This document shows positions 37,861-50,774 of a stretch of 64,000 bases of DNA, in pieces. Below the pieces are notes generated by a model. That model had not been told where the DNA came from. It did not search any database and saw nothing but the letters and a program-made list of their open reading frames with translations. Both the position numbers and the translations under genes were made by a program. The DNA lies in NCBI GenBank assembly GCA_029204225.1, contig CM055103.1:26462293-26526292 (forward strand), written 5' to 3'. Every line of letters begins with the position of its first letter. The stretch's first letter is position 1. The DNA is from Diphasiastrum complanatum (Eukaryota; Streptophyta; Lycopodiopsida; Lycopodiales; Lycopodiaceae).

Positions 37861-40800
37861 AGAGTCCATAATGATAATAATAAATTGTAGCCTATCTTGG
37901 AAAACATCTTACTTGATAGCATAATGGGTCCCTAGACACAACGCTCAAGTAGACAAACACACATTAAACTCGTTTCTTTCTCAATTTCTTCCTCAAAGAA
38001 GGATATTTATGCTCTATATGAAATCAAATATCACTCTAATGCATCTAGACTTTTCAAATTTCATACAATGCATTCACTAGAAGGAAAGCACACATGTTGA
38101 TCTAGACATGCTTTGGAACTATTTTGGGGCCATTGAGATGTGTCCATGGAAAGTGTCATCCATTGGTTCTCAACACACTGTTGATTGAATCTAAAAGAAC
38201 TTGAAAATTTTGATTGCACATAAAAAACCCAAATGTGCTTTATTACGTTGAAAACTAAAGGGAAAAAGTAGTACATCTCATCTTCCTTATATTATGCAAC
38301 AACAAAGACATGTATGTATTCTATTATGCAATGTGATCAGAATAATTAAATTTTGGACTATATGTGAGATGTTTGTTTGGTTGCTTTTCATTCATATAAA
38401 GGGTCTATTTTATGAGAAACAAATTCAACAACCAGTTTTGCTACGATCTTGTACATACTAAAATAATTTATGCATATAGGCAACACAAGTCTCGAGGTTG
38501 AACAATAACCTTATGGATGTCATGATTCTATAATGTTTGTAAAGCCAATTCAATAATTCGTGGATAGGCAAAGTACGATGAATTTTGAATAATGTGTCTT
38601 CATCCATATAATTTGTTATAGATATTTCAATTTAACTCGTATTGTATCATAACAAAGCTATATTAAGTGTTGTAATAACACTTGATACATATTAGTTTTC
38701 CATCTTGCAAAAGATCCACTCATTGTTTGTATTAGTTTTCCATTTTGCAAAAGATCCACTCATTGTTTCACCACTCTAATAGAAGGAGATTCAATTTATC
38801 ATGTACTTGTTTCATTGCCTTTAAGCATGAAGGGAGATGTGTAACTTAACATGTAGTTGTTTCATTATTTTTTGTCGATGATGGAGGGGTATCTAATCTA
38901 CCTATTCCATTGTTTTTCTACTTTGATTTTTCATCACATAATGGAAGGTTGTCTAGTTTAACATTGAATAGTTTTGTTGTCTGTCAACATGATGATGAGG
39001 ATCAAAGGACAAGTTGGCAAAAGTGCCCCATTGGTGGATTTGATCATAAGCTTGATAAGAACATTGACATTTTAAGATCGACCCTGAATGTCATTGATTT
39101 TGCAAACAAAGTCTCAATGGAGAACACTGAGAAAAATGATTGTAAGAAGATTTTAGAATTGAAAATGCATGTCCCTTTAATAGATAAAAGTGTTATCGAT
39201 GATGATGGAACAAAAAGAATTACACAAATGAATGCAAGCTAAGTAAATTGTTTTCCATCTTATTATTGTATAATCTAAATGTCACTGATGGATGGCTATA
39301 TACAAGCTTCAATGAACTATTATGATTGCTCAAGGAACATATGTTACCTGAAAGTAATGAACCATGTTCAACATATGGGACTAAAAAGTTGATAAAATAT
39401 AATGGTCTAAACTTTTTCATGCATGCGAGAATGATTGCATCATTTGGACAAGTAACTAAACTTTGGTAATCTCCACATTAAATGCAGGTTCAAATCCATA
39501 TCCTTGTGAAATTTGCATGTCCTGTTCGTGGCTCTTTTGGCCACTATGTTGGTCTTCCTTTGTTAGTCTTTTTTGGGCCCAAGGGTCTAGGACGTCTTCT
39601 CCTTTCTAAGATGCTCACATCTCCCCATTCCCTCAGTTCAAAATTTTATGCTGATAGTGCAATATGATAATGTTGTTGGTTCCTCGAGCGTCAAAGACAG
39701 TCGTCGTCTGGTGCAGGCCTGAAGGCAAAAACATACAAAAGTATCCTAAATGTGGATATAACTTTATATTGGCAATGTGAGTCATCCATTAATTTCTATC
39801 TTAACTTACCACCATTGATTAGTAGTATGTGTGTACGTAGACATCTCTAAATGCTATGAAAACATATCCTTGGATGGTCCAAAAGGACTAAAAACTATTA
39901 TGGATAAGGCCATTACATACGCCTTCAAACATTCTAAACATGAGTTACTGAAATATAAATGGATTCAGGAAACTGAATAATAATAATAGGCAGTAAGAAC
40001 CCCCAACAAATATACCTGGCCACGAAGAATAAAGGCCTTTGAGCTTTGAATTGGGATGCCGCACCGTTTGATCACACCCAATGACACCTCAAATTATACC
40101 CTTTCTCTTTCAACCAATTGTCATGCAGTAGTAGACAGTGTTGCAAGGATAGCAGATGCAAGCATACGTGTGACATTCACAGATGAAGCATGCAATGTGG
40201 TTGATGCCAGCACCAATGGATGATGAATCATCCACTACCAAATCCCTACTGGAACCGTACCGTGAAACTCAAGAAATGGGACACTACACAACCTAATGTA
40301 TCATCAACTGGAGTCCCATGATTGATTGTGTTAACGCATAATGTTGTGTTTTAAATACTGGTAAGTCGCAAAATTTCATTATATTGTGGGTACATAAAGT
40401 GTGATCAAGATATCATCAATTCTCCAAAACAGAGAAAAAAGATGATGCTTTGATCATAAAGCATTGTGTGAATCTTTTGCTTATTGTAACAATGATTAAT
40501 TGCCAAAGTTTAGCCCTTGGACAAAGATATTGTACACTGAATTTAATCTATTTTCCCATTATTTCTGGAAAAAGTATCATTCTAAATTCCAAAGATATTG
40601 AATCAAGGAACTAAATGCCACATTGAACTGTTCTGAACTTTATTTTTTATGTCAGAAAGAAAAAAAATCTCATAATGAGAGATAAATGTTGTCTATCGTG
40701 CTGACTTTTAAACTGTCATTGGATAACAATAAGACATGTTTGTTGAAAGCTAGCATAATACATTAGAACCTCATAGATTGAATTCTTACCAAGACTGTCT

Positions 40801-41415
40801 ATGTGATCTATATCAAGTATAGCATAAGGCATTGCAAATTTGCACTATCAGGCAGTTCTTGAACTGCCTGATCTCTGAAGGATTATTATTTTATTTTATT
40901 CCTCCTAGTGTTTTGTATTTATTTTCACTGGTAGTTTTGGCTAACTGTTCATTTCTAAACATCTTTTGATGGCCAATTTTTACAACCATTCTGTTTCTTT
41001 TTGTGACTCATTGTTAAATTCTCTAAGTTCATGAACAATGATAAGATTATTTATGTATTGTGCTTTCTTTGGAGATCAACAACTCTTTATATTACATTTA
41101 TCTTGTTTTCTGTACTAAGCATGCTATGACATGAAGCAACTGAAGACAACTATGAGCTATTATTCTGTCAAAAAAAAAAATTCATGTAAAATCATATTAC
41201 ATCTTGAAATTTAAGTACTCGTGTCATTTGCCTTCCAACATTGAAAAAAAACCATGTCATACCAAACTAGATACTACTTTGACTATTATTAGACAAACAT
41301 ATATGAAGCAACTAAAGACAACAACAAACTATTATTTGGACCAGAAATTTACATCTAAAATCAAGTGTTTTTGTCTCATTATCATGGTGGAAGAACTTTT
41401 TTTCCCAAAAACTCG
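37861..41415. other. Gene-free stretch
   Basis: No gene is recognised. A frame at 38910-39242 (110 codons) has no recognisable domain and normal AT-rich composition. It contains the 40-bp duplication at 38691-38768. Confidence 0.45.
38691..38768. repeat. Tandem duplication, 40-bp unit
   Basis: Two copies of ATTAGTTTTCCAT-TTGCAAAAG followed by ATCCACTCATTGTTT, differing at one base. Confidence 0.85.
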
Positions 41416-41655
41416 CTATGTACTTCCTATGGATGCGTGTAACTGGTGAAAAAAAGTTTCCATCTTTGATTTGCAGATTGGAGCCTCCATTAAAATTTCC
41501 TCCCGTTCACCAAAGAAACTCTCTTGCAATTCAAAAGTTCCTGGAGTCAAATTGAAATGCCTATACAATGCGAATTCAATGACAGATCCTGTTCCATCCA
41601 CTGATTTGATGTGCAGTTCAAATGAGCAGTATTTGCCTGAAATAGCAACAAACAT
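41416..41655 (-). other. Possible isolated exon, unidentified
   Basis: The minus-strand frame (79 codons, with KYCSFELHIKSVDG and SVIEFALYRHF) is protein-like and is preceded by a good splice acceptor (pyrimidine-rich, ending TTTCTAG at about 41662-41668). No donor or partner exon could be placed with confidence, and I do not recognise the family. It may be a gene fragment or chance. Confidence 0.2.
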
Positions 41656-41669
41656 CTTGATCTAGAAAC

Positions 41670-43500
41670 AAAAACTCAAAGAAATAAAACGTACATGAGC
41701 AAGAGAGAAACACAAGACACTAGCTACAACAAGGATCATCTTACAATCAGAGACAATGGAAATTTATAAAATACAGACAATGTAACTCACGTAAGTGTTG
41801 GTGAAGTGTGCTAAATTTAATTGCTTTGTCTGTCGACATTAAATTTTATATTGTAGCCATTACAAACTTTCATTATGCAACTGTTTCTGGAGTTGTTGAA
41901 TACTTAGAGACTCTCTCCTTTCACTATTATGTTTTGCTCTTTGGTTTCCCGCCAGCAGACAACCATGAAACGCTCTTCGAGCCTTTTATCGTCTTCTAGC
42001 TTCAAGGTGCTTCCTTTCTCATATGCTAGTTCTCAAACCTTCTTGTCTTCCCTTGCTTGGGTTCCTAGAGGCTAGTTTTCATCTGCAGTTGAGCTTGTAC
42101 TCTCTTTTTCTTCCCTTCCTCATTCTATTAGTCCTACCTATGACATACAAAATAGATTTCAAACATGGAAAAACCATTCATTAAAACTTTAGAGAGAAGC
42201 CCAGATTTGAATCTAAATTAGGCAAAAAATAAAAAAAAACATGTTTTGTGATAGCTACTGAGGAAGCCAAGTCTCATAATGACTGACAACTTTCAATAAT
42301 CTACCACCCTGATCGATCTAACCTCCGTGCTGCTCAAAGCAAACTGTTTGAAACCTCGTGAATGCGTTTTTTAGAGAGCTAAATTGGGATAAGATTATAT
42401 AACAACTGCATTAGCAATCGAGTTAACAAGTTCCACGGCCCATGGGTTTGAAGCTTTTATAAAACAATGTTTTTCTCTTGCATCTTGATTCTGCTTATGA
42501 TGTAGACAAACTCCTTTAAAAGCCCTCGTTTTATCTCTTCAAAACCTCCATGTCTCTATTCAAGTTCACTAAAGACTTCTAACTGAATGATCCTAAACAC
42601 CATTTGACAAAATCTTGCAATTAATTGAACCAATTTAATTCGGAGGGGCTACCCCTTGTTCTACAAGAACAAGCAATCAAAATCTTCTCTTCTGTTTGTG
42701 AAGTAATGGAAAAGAAAAGCTTTGTTGGCTGAATGACAAAGCAAGTAGCTGATAAACTTCATCTTGTTGGCGCAAAAGCGGACCAGGGCATGAGCATTGT
42801 CAGCTCTGGAAAACTTAGCAAACTGAGCCTCCAGACGTTTATGTTAGTCATTGATGGGCAGGAAAGTGCTTACTCAAAGAGGGCTCCTCGACATCAACAA
42901 TACACTCACAACAAACATGAAACCTCCAAATTATCACACACCTGACGAGATTCTACAATCTACCTCAATAGCCAGTTGTGAGACACAATAAAATTGAGCA
43001 CCACTCGAAAGAAACAAATACAGTTGAATTTGCTTGCATTGGATGCCCCAAGGAAGATGAGAAAATCAACCTGCACAAGAAATTGTTAAAAACTAAAACA
43101 AATAAATTCCAAAGTGCTAGTGCTCAGCAGCTCCTCAACAAGCGTAAGTGAACAAACAATAGCTGCCCAGAGAGCTATAGAAACAACCCCAGTTACCATC
43201 ATAGCCAGCAGTGTGCCTTGCTCCTGTTTGCCCAACAATGAAGGAGAGTGCTCTTTCGAGATCAATGAAGAAGATACTTCAAGCATTATCTCTGAAGGAG
43301 AGTGCTCTTCCAAGAATAAAGAAGAGACTCTCAATTTGAGAAGATTCGTATGGATGAATACAATCAGTATGAAGAGATGTCCAGTTGAACCTATAAATGG
43401 ACTGTGTACCATATAATCCTGGCCATTAATCTCTTCCTAGTTAGATCTGTTTAGTCCTTGTTGGTTTGACGCAAGGTTACACAATACAAGGATCTGCTTG
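41670..43500. other. Gene-free stretch
   Basis: Several 60-110 codon frames exist, including a hydrophobic minus-strand one at 43086-43412, but none shows a recognisable domain. Confidence 0.35.
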
Positions 43501-43507
43501 CTAAGGA

Positions 43508-43888
43508 GACTGTGGAAAGTGTGGAGTCAGGGTTTAGGAGTATAATTGAAATTTGAGGTGATAATAGATATGGTAGCTAGGTAGGTTCTGAATCATGATT
43601 CATCTGAGAATTGGAGCAATGCATTGTGGCAAAGCAAGCAGACTGTGGACAGTTTGGAGTCAGGGTTTAGGAGTATAATTGAAAAGGTGATAATAGATAT
43701 GGTAGCTAGGTAGGTTCTGAATCATGATTCATCTGACAATTGGAGCAATGCATTGTGGTAAAGCAAGCAGACTGTGGACAGTGTGGAGTCAGGGTTTAGG
43801 AGTATAATTGAAATTTGAGGTGATAATAGATATGGTAGCTAGGTAGGTTCTGAATCATGATTCATCTGACAATTGGAGCAATGCATTA
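43508..43888. repeat. Minisatellite, three copies of a 129-133 bp unit
   Basis: Copies start at 43508, 43641 and 43770 with GACTGTGGA-AGT-TGGAGTC and contain GGTTTAGGAGTATAATTGAA, TGATAATAGATATGGTAGCT and GAATCATGATTCATCTGA. Identity is very high; copy 2 lacks a short AATTTGAG segment. Confidence 0.9.
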
Positions 43889-44209
43889 TGCCTTTGCCAC
43901 ATTACCTACTGCGGCCAGCTTAAGATTGTGATTTTTTTTAAACTTACTTGCAGTGTTGAGAAAAGAATAAACAAGAAGGTTATGACAATGTTTGAGAAGG
44001 CTGAAGATGAGTACAACTATTTGAAGGAATCAGGATCTGCTTGCTTAGCTGCTAAGCGACTCAGGAGTACGATCATTCATCATTGTTTCTCAGATCTCTC
44101 AAGTAGAAGAAAGAAGTCAAGTATATAAAACCTTGAATCTTCCATCTAAATGTTTCAATAGACTCTAGAGGAAGCCAAAAAATTTATCTAGATTCTGCAT
44201 AGTACATAG

Positions 44210-44965
44210 CATAGTTGCACCATGATTCTGAATCGTGGTTCAGAATCGCGGTCCGAATCACGATTCGGAAAAATCCCAGAATCGTGCAGAATCATTTTTT
44301 TTTCTTGAAATTTATTTTGGGCAATATGGGGATCAGATGAAAGCTCTGATTAAGAGCATTTTTACTGTGTAGTTTGCCGACTGTTTCGGGTGCAGGATGG
44401 TCCAATTTAGGTGCATTAATCCATGTTGGGTTCTGTCAAGGATAAAAATTCAAAACTAACCTCTAGCCTTGGTTCCAGTGGGACAGAAACAGAGAACTGT
44501 AGAGCAATTGTACCTCACCTTTTGCTTCGGGGGGCACTGCCCCCTGATCTCCCCGCCAGGAGGGGCCTAGGTGGCCGTCACCGCCCCCCCCGGCGACAGT
44601 AGCAGGGGGGGCACTGCCCCCCTTGCACCCCCCCTAAGATAAAAATGGGGTCCAAATGCGTGCACATTGCACTCACATCTCCAGTGAAATGATTGCAAAA
44701 GTGATCATCTTGATAGCCCAAACTGTAGCATTTGCCATTAACAAAACCAGAGCAATTAACAACCAAAATTACCAAATAGCTACTGACTTTTATCTGTTTG
44801 TGCCCTATCTACTGCACTTATGGGAGGCAAAACTGGTCCCCTAAAAAAAATTCAGCCAAAAGCTATTTTCCAAAAAATAAAATAAAAAACACTTTTTACG
44901 ATTCGCGGTTCCGAATCGCGATTATGAGAATCGCGATTCGCGAACCGCGATTCGCTGCAACTATG
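44210..44965. mobile_element. Non-autonomous hAT-type inverted-repeat element (MITE-like), 756 bp
   Basis: The ends are CATAGTTGCA and TGCAACTATG, perfect inverted repeats for 10 bases. They extend imperfectly for about 55 bases through subterminal GAATCGCGATTC-type motifs. A perfect 8-bp target duplication, GTACATAG, lies at 44202-44209 and 44966-44973; 8 bp is typical of hAT. The interior has no transposase but holds a GC-rich patch (about 44528-44632) with two GGGGGGCACTGCCCCC palindromes. It would be moved by a hAT transposase acting in trans. Confidence 0.88.
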
Positions 44966-45428
44966 GTACATAGTACATAGTGAATCCAATATTCGCATAA
45001 ATTATAATACATATGAAGTTCCAAGACTCAAGACCCATCCTGGATTAATCAATACATAATACATATTACATATTGTAAATTGTGATTACACTTGACCTGA
45101 AATTTTGTTGATTCGGAAACAATTGTGATCAGCGGCAAGCCACAGTAATTATGTCTACAAAGTAGTCGGGAATATCAAAATGGCAAATGGCAAATGGCAA
45201 ATATCTATTACATAAATATTAAAATCAAAATTGTAAAACCTTTATTGATATTAGATAATCGACTTTCCATGATATCAGTTCAGGAATCAGAATCCATCAT
45301 ACATAATATATAATACATATGACTACGAGTCCAGTGTAATGCCACATGTTTGATGATATGTAAACAGCTCAATGCTCATCAATACTATGTAGTTACAAAC
45401 TACTATGATCTATCTACTAGTAACTAAT

Positions 45429-47767
45429 CTACACTCTAAGCTCTCCTAGGTCTGAGTCTCCTGCGCGCTCGTGTTTTGGAGCCTGTTGTGGTCTCCTCTC
45501 AAGTGTCAACAACGAAATCCTCATCGGAGGCAGAGGTATGATGCCCCTCATCCTCATCCCCACTCTCCTCGGACTCCTCCACATACTCCTCCTCTGAGGA
45601 CTCTGACCCTCACGATGCCTCAGACTCGAACTCGTCGTCAGGGCTATGAGCACGGGAGCTCGTACCCTCTCCTGCCCTCCTCTTGCACTCTGCTCGAGTG
45701 ACAGGTCCTGCACACAAGGAGGGACAAACGTATTACTGCCCACAAATTACAATAATCAATTCGAACTTCGAAAATTTATTTCGAGACAAGTGACAAGCCT
45801 TAAGCATGCAACGTGAACCGAGTAGTAAGAGCTAAATCCTAATTTCTCACCAGCCTTCTGCATGGCCTCCTCATGGAGGAATGCGTACACATCCTCCTCT
45901 GCCTGGTCTCTTGGTAGCAAATCTGGAACCTTTGCCGCATCGATCTCATTCGGATTAACCTACGCACATGTCACAATGCACATTGAAATCAAGACAGACA
46001 AAAGTGAGAACTTAACTTAGAACCTTACATACTACTATCTAGTATAGTAGTATCTAGGATCACATGTTAGAATTTATAATTTATGGCTTACCTGGATAGG
46101 CTCTGCGGTGGTCTGGAGTCTACCCAAAAGTCTGAGATTGGCATGTACATACACCAACCTCCAACTGCGCAGAGGAGTGTCAATTCCTCTTCTTCGTGTG
46201 AATCAGAGAATGAACACTCCAGTTTCTCTCACAAGCGACTGCAGTGCAGTCCCGTGAGAGGATCCTGATGGCAAGGCGGTGCAATTTGGGGACATCACTC
46301 CCAAACTTCGACCACCATGACACGGGACATAGCTGGCCTGAATCACAGTTCAAGGAGGAGTTAGTAGTTGCAAGTTATAGCCATCTTGGGACCTAATTCC
46401 CATGTAACTTATGTAAGTAAATAAATGCTACCAAGTTAGTAGTTTACCAACAATATGATTGAGTAATTGTGCAATAAAATGTAAAGTTGAAACTGTAACG
46501 GTCAGTTTATTACCGTCTCTCAAAAGCCGGGCCAGAGGCGAACTCCAAGGTCCCCTACATGAATATTTGGAGCTCATCCAGCACGTTAGCTTGCTCACGT
46601 ACATCAGGTGAAACTCGGGAAACATAGGCATTCCAGCCATCCCTGAGCTCCCTATCAAGGTACTGCGCCTCACTCCTCCAAAGTGGATGGAGTATGTGGG
46701 CCATGGCATGCAAGGGCTTATGAAACCACTCCCACCTGCTCTGCCAAGGGCGTTGGACTTCCTCAAGCCTGCAAGAAACATTATAGTACATTTGAATCTT
46801 CAATCATGAATGTCAAATGATTTAATGATGATTCATCAATAAAGAATTCAAATTTCAGATTTCAAACAGTAGTTACTAGGAAGTAGTAAGTACTAAGGAT
46901 CATCACTCGTGCAACAAGTTACAGGTCAGTATAGTAAGCGATATACCTCTTTGGGCTAATGGTCGTGCAAAGACACAACTGCTCGCCCACCCTGTCCATG
47001 AACTCATCCAAGAGGCCCAATGTGCAGCCCTATTAATCTGTAAGGTGCAGGATAGTGTAGATAGGTTGTAGGCCCACGACAATGGATCGTGCCTCATCCC
47101 AAAATGCAGTCGACATAATGGTCCGCTCGAATCTCTTACCCTTCGGCTCCTGTGATAGCCCCCACTGCGCCCAGTAATTTGCAACAACCACTTTCAGCAG
47201 TCGTTCCATGACCAGGAACATAAATGCAAACCTACACAGCCAACACAGTACATGCATGATGCATTGAACATTCAAGAGTAAGTTGTAACATAACAGATTT
47301 TGCATTTACATTAGAATTTAGTGCTCGGTCAGTGCTCACAAAGTTACAAACTACAATAGCCATAACTAAATAGTAAACTCTAATTACCAATAACTGCGCA
47401 CTTGAATTTGAGTTGCATACCTGGTGGGGGCAGGTCTCAAGACATCCAAGGTGGAGTGTCTCCTGAACATGGCCAGGACCCTTGGCCTCTTGGTGACAAA
47501 TCTCACCAAGAACTGTCCAGTGCGTAGCACGTCCGTGATCCATGGTATCTTGGCCACATCCTGGACCAACAAGTCCAGGCAATGTGCAACACAAGCTGTC
47601 CAAAAGATGTGGGGGTAGGTCTCATTAACGAGCCTACCCATGGCAACACAATTCGTCGCATTGTCCGTGACGACCTGTACAACCATACAGTGCAATGTGC
47701 ATGGCCCTGCCTCGTCCACTGATGAGGACTTTGTCCCTGATATTCGAGAGGAGACTCGATAGCACAT
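45429..47767 (-). pseudogene. hAT-superfamily transposase pseudogene with introns
   Basis: On the minus strand, a DUF659-type block (QVVTDNATNCVAMGRL, FWTACVAHCLDLL) is followed, across introns with good GT-AG sites, by a block with VVVANYWAQW and STAFWDEA, a WEWFHKPLHAMAHILHP block, and the C-terminal hAT dimerisation region (SWWSKFGSDVPKLHRLAIRI, CERNWSVHS, IHTKKRN, then in another frame LVYVHANLRLLG). Two last exons encode an acidic tail. In-frame stops, a frameshift after KKRN and loss of the N-terminus with the BED zinc finger make it dead. It starts 464 bases from the hAT-type element at 44210, but the two have not been shown to belong together. Confidence 0.85.
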
Positions 47768-48167
47768 GCTCGGAGGAGGCTTAGAGCCAGGAGAGCTTAG
47801 ATTCTAGATAGTAGACAGTGCTGATGAGTCATGACATTATACATAGTATTGTTTACGTATCATCAGATATTTACAGTGGACACATATGGATTTTGAACTT
47901 TGAAGACTGACATCATTGAAATTTGATTATCTAATATCAATTTTAAGTTTTAAAATTTTAATTTCATGCATTTATGATTGTGATGATTTAAATTTTGAGT
48001 CTTGAGTCTTGACTCGTGACTTGTGACTCTTGAGCATTGGAACTTGTAATTTGTGTTTCTGTTGAAGTTTTACTTTTCAACGTTGCAGTTTCAAGTATTG
48101 CCAATTTAATTGTGCAATTTGCATTGTAATTGTGTGCTCTGCTAAGTTGAAAGTCAAAGTTCTAATT

Positions 48168-48198
<31 letters not shown>

Positions 48199-49524
48199 TA
48201 CCTCCTAAACCTTTAACCTGGCTGATAAGCTATACTTATGGATGACTACAATGATCAATCAAGTTTCAGGTTTCAATTGAGGTCTGATTCCTGACAACTA
48301 GTGCTTTTTGCTTAATCAATGCTGGTCAGTGGTGTGATGTGTTTGGAGACTAACACCTGCTTGAAGATGTTGTGGCAACTTGACTCTTGAGTCTTGCAAG
48401 CAATCATGTGAGTCCCAATGGCTGGCCTGCAAATGCCAACAATGTCTAGACTCTAGACTCTACATAGTACAGTCTTAAAAATTCAAGATTCGAGAACACC
48501 TTGGATTAGCGTGTCTTGAGTCTTGACCTACATAGTATAGTGATCAGTCCACTATCCAAACTCCACATATGTCAAGTGACAAAAAGCTAGATATGTAAGT
48601 ACTTTATCGGAAGTCCGAAGCTGAAACAAATGTTTAATGCACAACATGAAGATTGAACAAGACTTGGAAGAATGCAGTGTGCACTTGCCACTGTGTAGGT
48701 ATCTATTCATAATCCTAGCCTCTAGGCAATTCAATGATCTCATTGATTCACATTGATTTCTCTCAATGTTGCCTCCTTCAACTTTCAACGTAGAACTTCA
48801 TTGTGGCTTTCATTGACCACCAAGGACAACAATTTGGGCTCCTGGCTTTCAACGCTGGTAGTTCACACAGATGGTTTACTGGTTGGTCCCTACATCCTTC
48901 GCACAAGGATGAGGAGGATTTGAATCATCGGTGCTCCACAATGGGCTAAAATATGATTTTTCATGCATGTTTTAAAGGTCTTCATCACACCAGCTTCACA
49001 CTCTTCATGTTGGACTATCGTGAGAAAAACATGACCTGCACACTACTTTCATCAAGCAATCAAGATGGGCTACATTTTTTAACCTTCACAAAGAATATGG
49101 TTTTTCAATAAATCAACCTATAACAGTATCCTCATGTGTCTTCAACAATATGTTTCGACGATCTAATGTGGTCGCTTCTTCTCTTTTCAGAACAAATTCA
49201 CTGCAAAATTACATTTGTCACACATTTCGAAATACGACTTGTTGAAATTTTAGTGTTCAATTCTGCAAGATCTTCTTGCTTTAATAACATGAGTAAATCT
49301 TCTAGACATGAATCCCTCTACTTTACTACATTACAAGCATTAATAACAAACATTGTACAGAGAACAAGCACACACAAAAGAGAAAAACCACTACTTATAT
49401 ATTAGTTTGTCTATCACATCACAACGCTACGTTTTCCATAATGAATGTGTGTGTGTGTGTGCGTGTGCGTGTGTGATATCAAAACTGCTTTTAAACCCTA
49501 GTTTACAAAACCATTACTCTGACG
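47768..49524. other. Gene-free stretch
   Basis: No gene is recognised. It has an AG microsatellite at 48168-48190 and a TG tract at 49446-49475. The latter lies in the likely 3' flank of the prefoldin gene. Confidence 0.45.
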
Positions 49525-49986
49525 CTAGGAAGCCGCTGGTCCAACCAATACACCTTGCGCTCCCCCTCCTGCTCCTGCTGCCGCCCCTTTCTGCTCTTCC
49601 TCCTTCCCATTCACCTCATCAGCTCGCCGGATCTTAATCTTGTATCTTGCCTCAAACTCTGCAATCTCTTTCTTTTTCCTCTCCACTGCCTCCTGCAGCC
49701 TCTTGATCACCTCGTCCAGGCCTTCCTTGTTCCTTTGCACAGCCGGGAGCACCTCACCCACAGTCCTTTCCACCAGCACACCGCCTATCATCCTGAAGCA
49801 CTTCCTTGCCGGATCCAAGGGCTGCATTGCACCTATCACCAAAGCGTGCTCGCTTAGCTCCATTTCCAGCTCCGTTAATTTTGAGTGAAGCTGATTCACT
49901 TCTGTACGCATGAAGCTCCATCTGGAAGCCACTGCCTGCTCATTCACAGGCTCCACAGCTTTTTCATTACTAGGGTTTTCCGCCAT
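49525..49986 (-). CDS. PFD2: Prefoldin subunit 2, single exon, 153 aa
   Basis: A beta-type subunit of the hexameric prefoldin co-chaperone, which holds nascent actin and tubulin and passes them to the CCT chaperonin in the cytosol. The family core is clear: an N-terminal helix (about 20-48), SEHALVIGAMQPLDPARKCF and RMIGGVLVERTVGEVLPAVQ (about 45-84) forming the hairpin region, and a C-terminal charged coiled-coil helix (about 85-122). It is followed by a Lys/Glu/Gly-rich tail ending in the conserved GVLVGP. Length is normal. MAENP was chosen as the start because the in-frame extension to 50073 is a low-complexity Arg/Glu leader, probably CT/GA-rich 5' untranslated sequence. The frame has no intron and no defects. 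A processed retrocopy cannot be excluded. Confidence 0.95.
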   Translation of the reverse strand: MAENPSNEKAVEPVNEQAVASRWSFMRTEVNQLHSKLTELEMELSEHALVIGAMQPLDPARKCFRMIGGVLVERTVGEVLPAVQRNKEGLDEVIKRLQEAVERKKKEIAEFEARYKIKIRRADEVNGKEEEQKGAAAGAGGGAQGVLVGPAAS

Positions 49987-50109
49987 CGCCTGCCTGCCTT
50001 CCTCCTCTTCGTCTCTCTCTCTCTCGCCTGCAGATTCACGAAAAACCAATTGCCCAAAAAAAATATTGAACAATTTTTCCTTATTGATGACTCCCTTAAA
50101 AGTGTCTTA

Positions 50110-50774
50110 GGGCCTGGCCTATTCACATGTAAACCATTTACTCGTTCTTTGATCATCTCATCCATCCTTGGATCACACACCCATTCTCACAAATTCACTT
50201 ACACATGTCATGCATTTCACCCGTTCTTTCTTGTTGAACGAGTTTACCAATACCAATAGCCATGAACCTAGTGTAATGGGTGTATCACCAAAGATCTGCT
50301 TCATAGACACTGGATCACCTAATGAGCAAGTGAGGACGGGATAGAGGCTGACCCAGTTTCGCCCAACGTGAGAGGAGGAGATAGGAGTTGAACAGGCCGA
50401 CCCGTGCACATGTCCATGCAAAGACCATATATTGCAACCCGGTCGTTCTTGACGTCAAGAACAAGCCAAGTTATATTTCATGCAAAGAGGCTCTTAGGCT
50501 AGAATCTAGAGAGGCTTTAAACAATATTCCGTCCTTAATGACTCCCTTAAAAGTGCCTTAGGCTAGAATGCGCACACGTTTTTAAGCTTTTGCACAAGGC
50601 TTGTACTTCAAGCCATCCCGTCGCCCTCCCAACGTTGTGTATCAAGAGCAAAGAAGGCACTCATGCTCAGGCTCAGGCAACAGTTTCTAAACATTGGCTG
50701 CTAGTGTGTTAGTGCACCAAGCCTAAGGAGTTTTGAAGGTCCATGCCCCTTCAAGTACCCCTGGCAGCACCCAC

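Noticed and set aside
42745-42850. Minus-strand exon-like stretch
   Set aside because: Protein-like for about 30 residues, but splice sites are poor and no partner exon was found.
43086-43416. Hydrophobic minus-strand frame and its plus-strand shadow
   Set aside because: A single possible membrane segment is not enough; no family match and no neighbouring exons.
43508-43888. CRISPR-like array
   Set aside because: The units are contiguous 130-bp tandem copies without spacers, in a plant genome.
45429-45743. 104-codon frame read as a separate small gene
   Set aside because: The correct reading is another frame, the acidic C-terminal tail of the hAT transposase pseudogene.
49555-50259. Plus-strand frames opposite the prefoldin gene
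   Set aside because: Antisense shadows of a well-conserved coding sequence.
50160-50420. Possible tRNA or SINE upstream of PFD2
   Set aside because: GGAGTTGAAC lacks the GGTTCGA B box, and there is no A box or flanking duplication.
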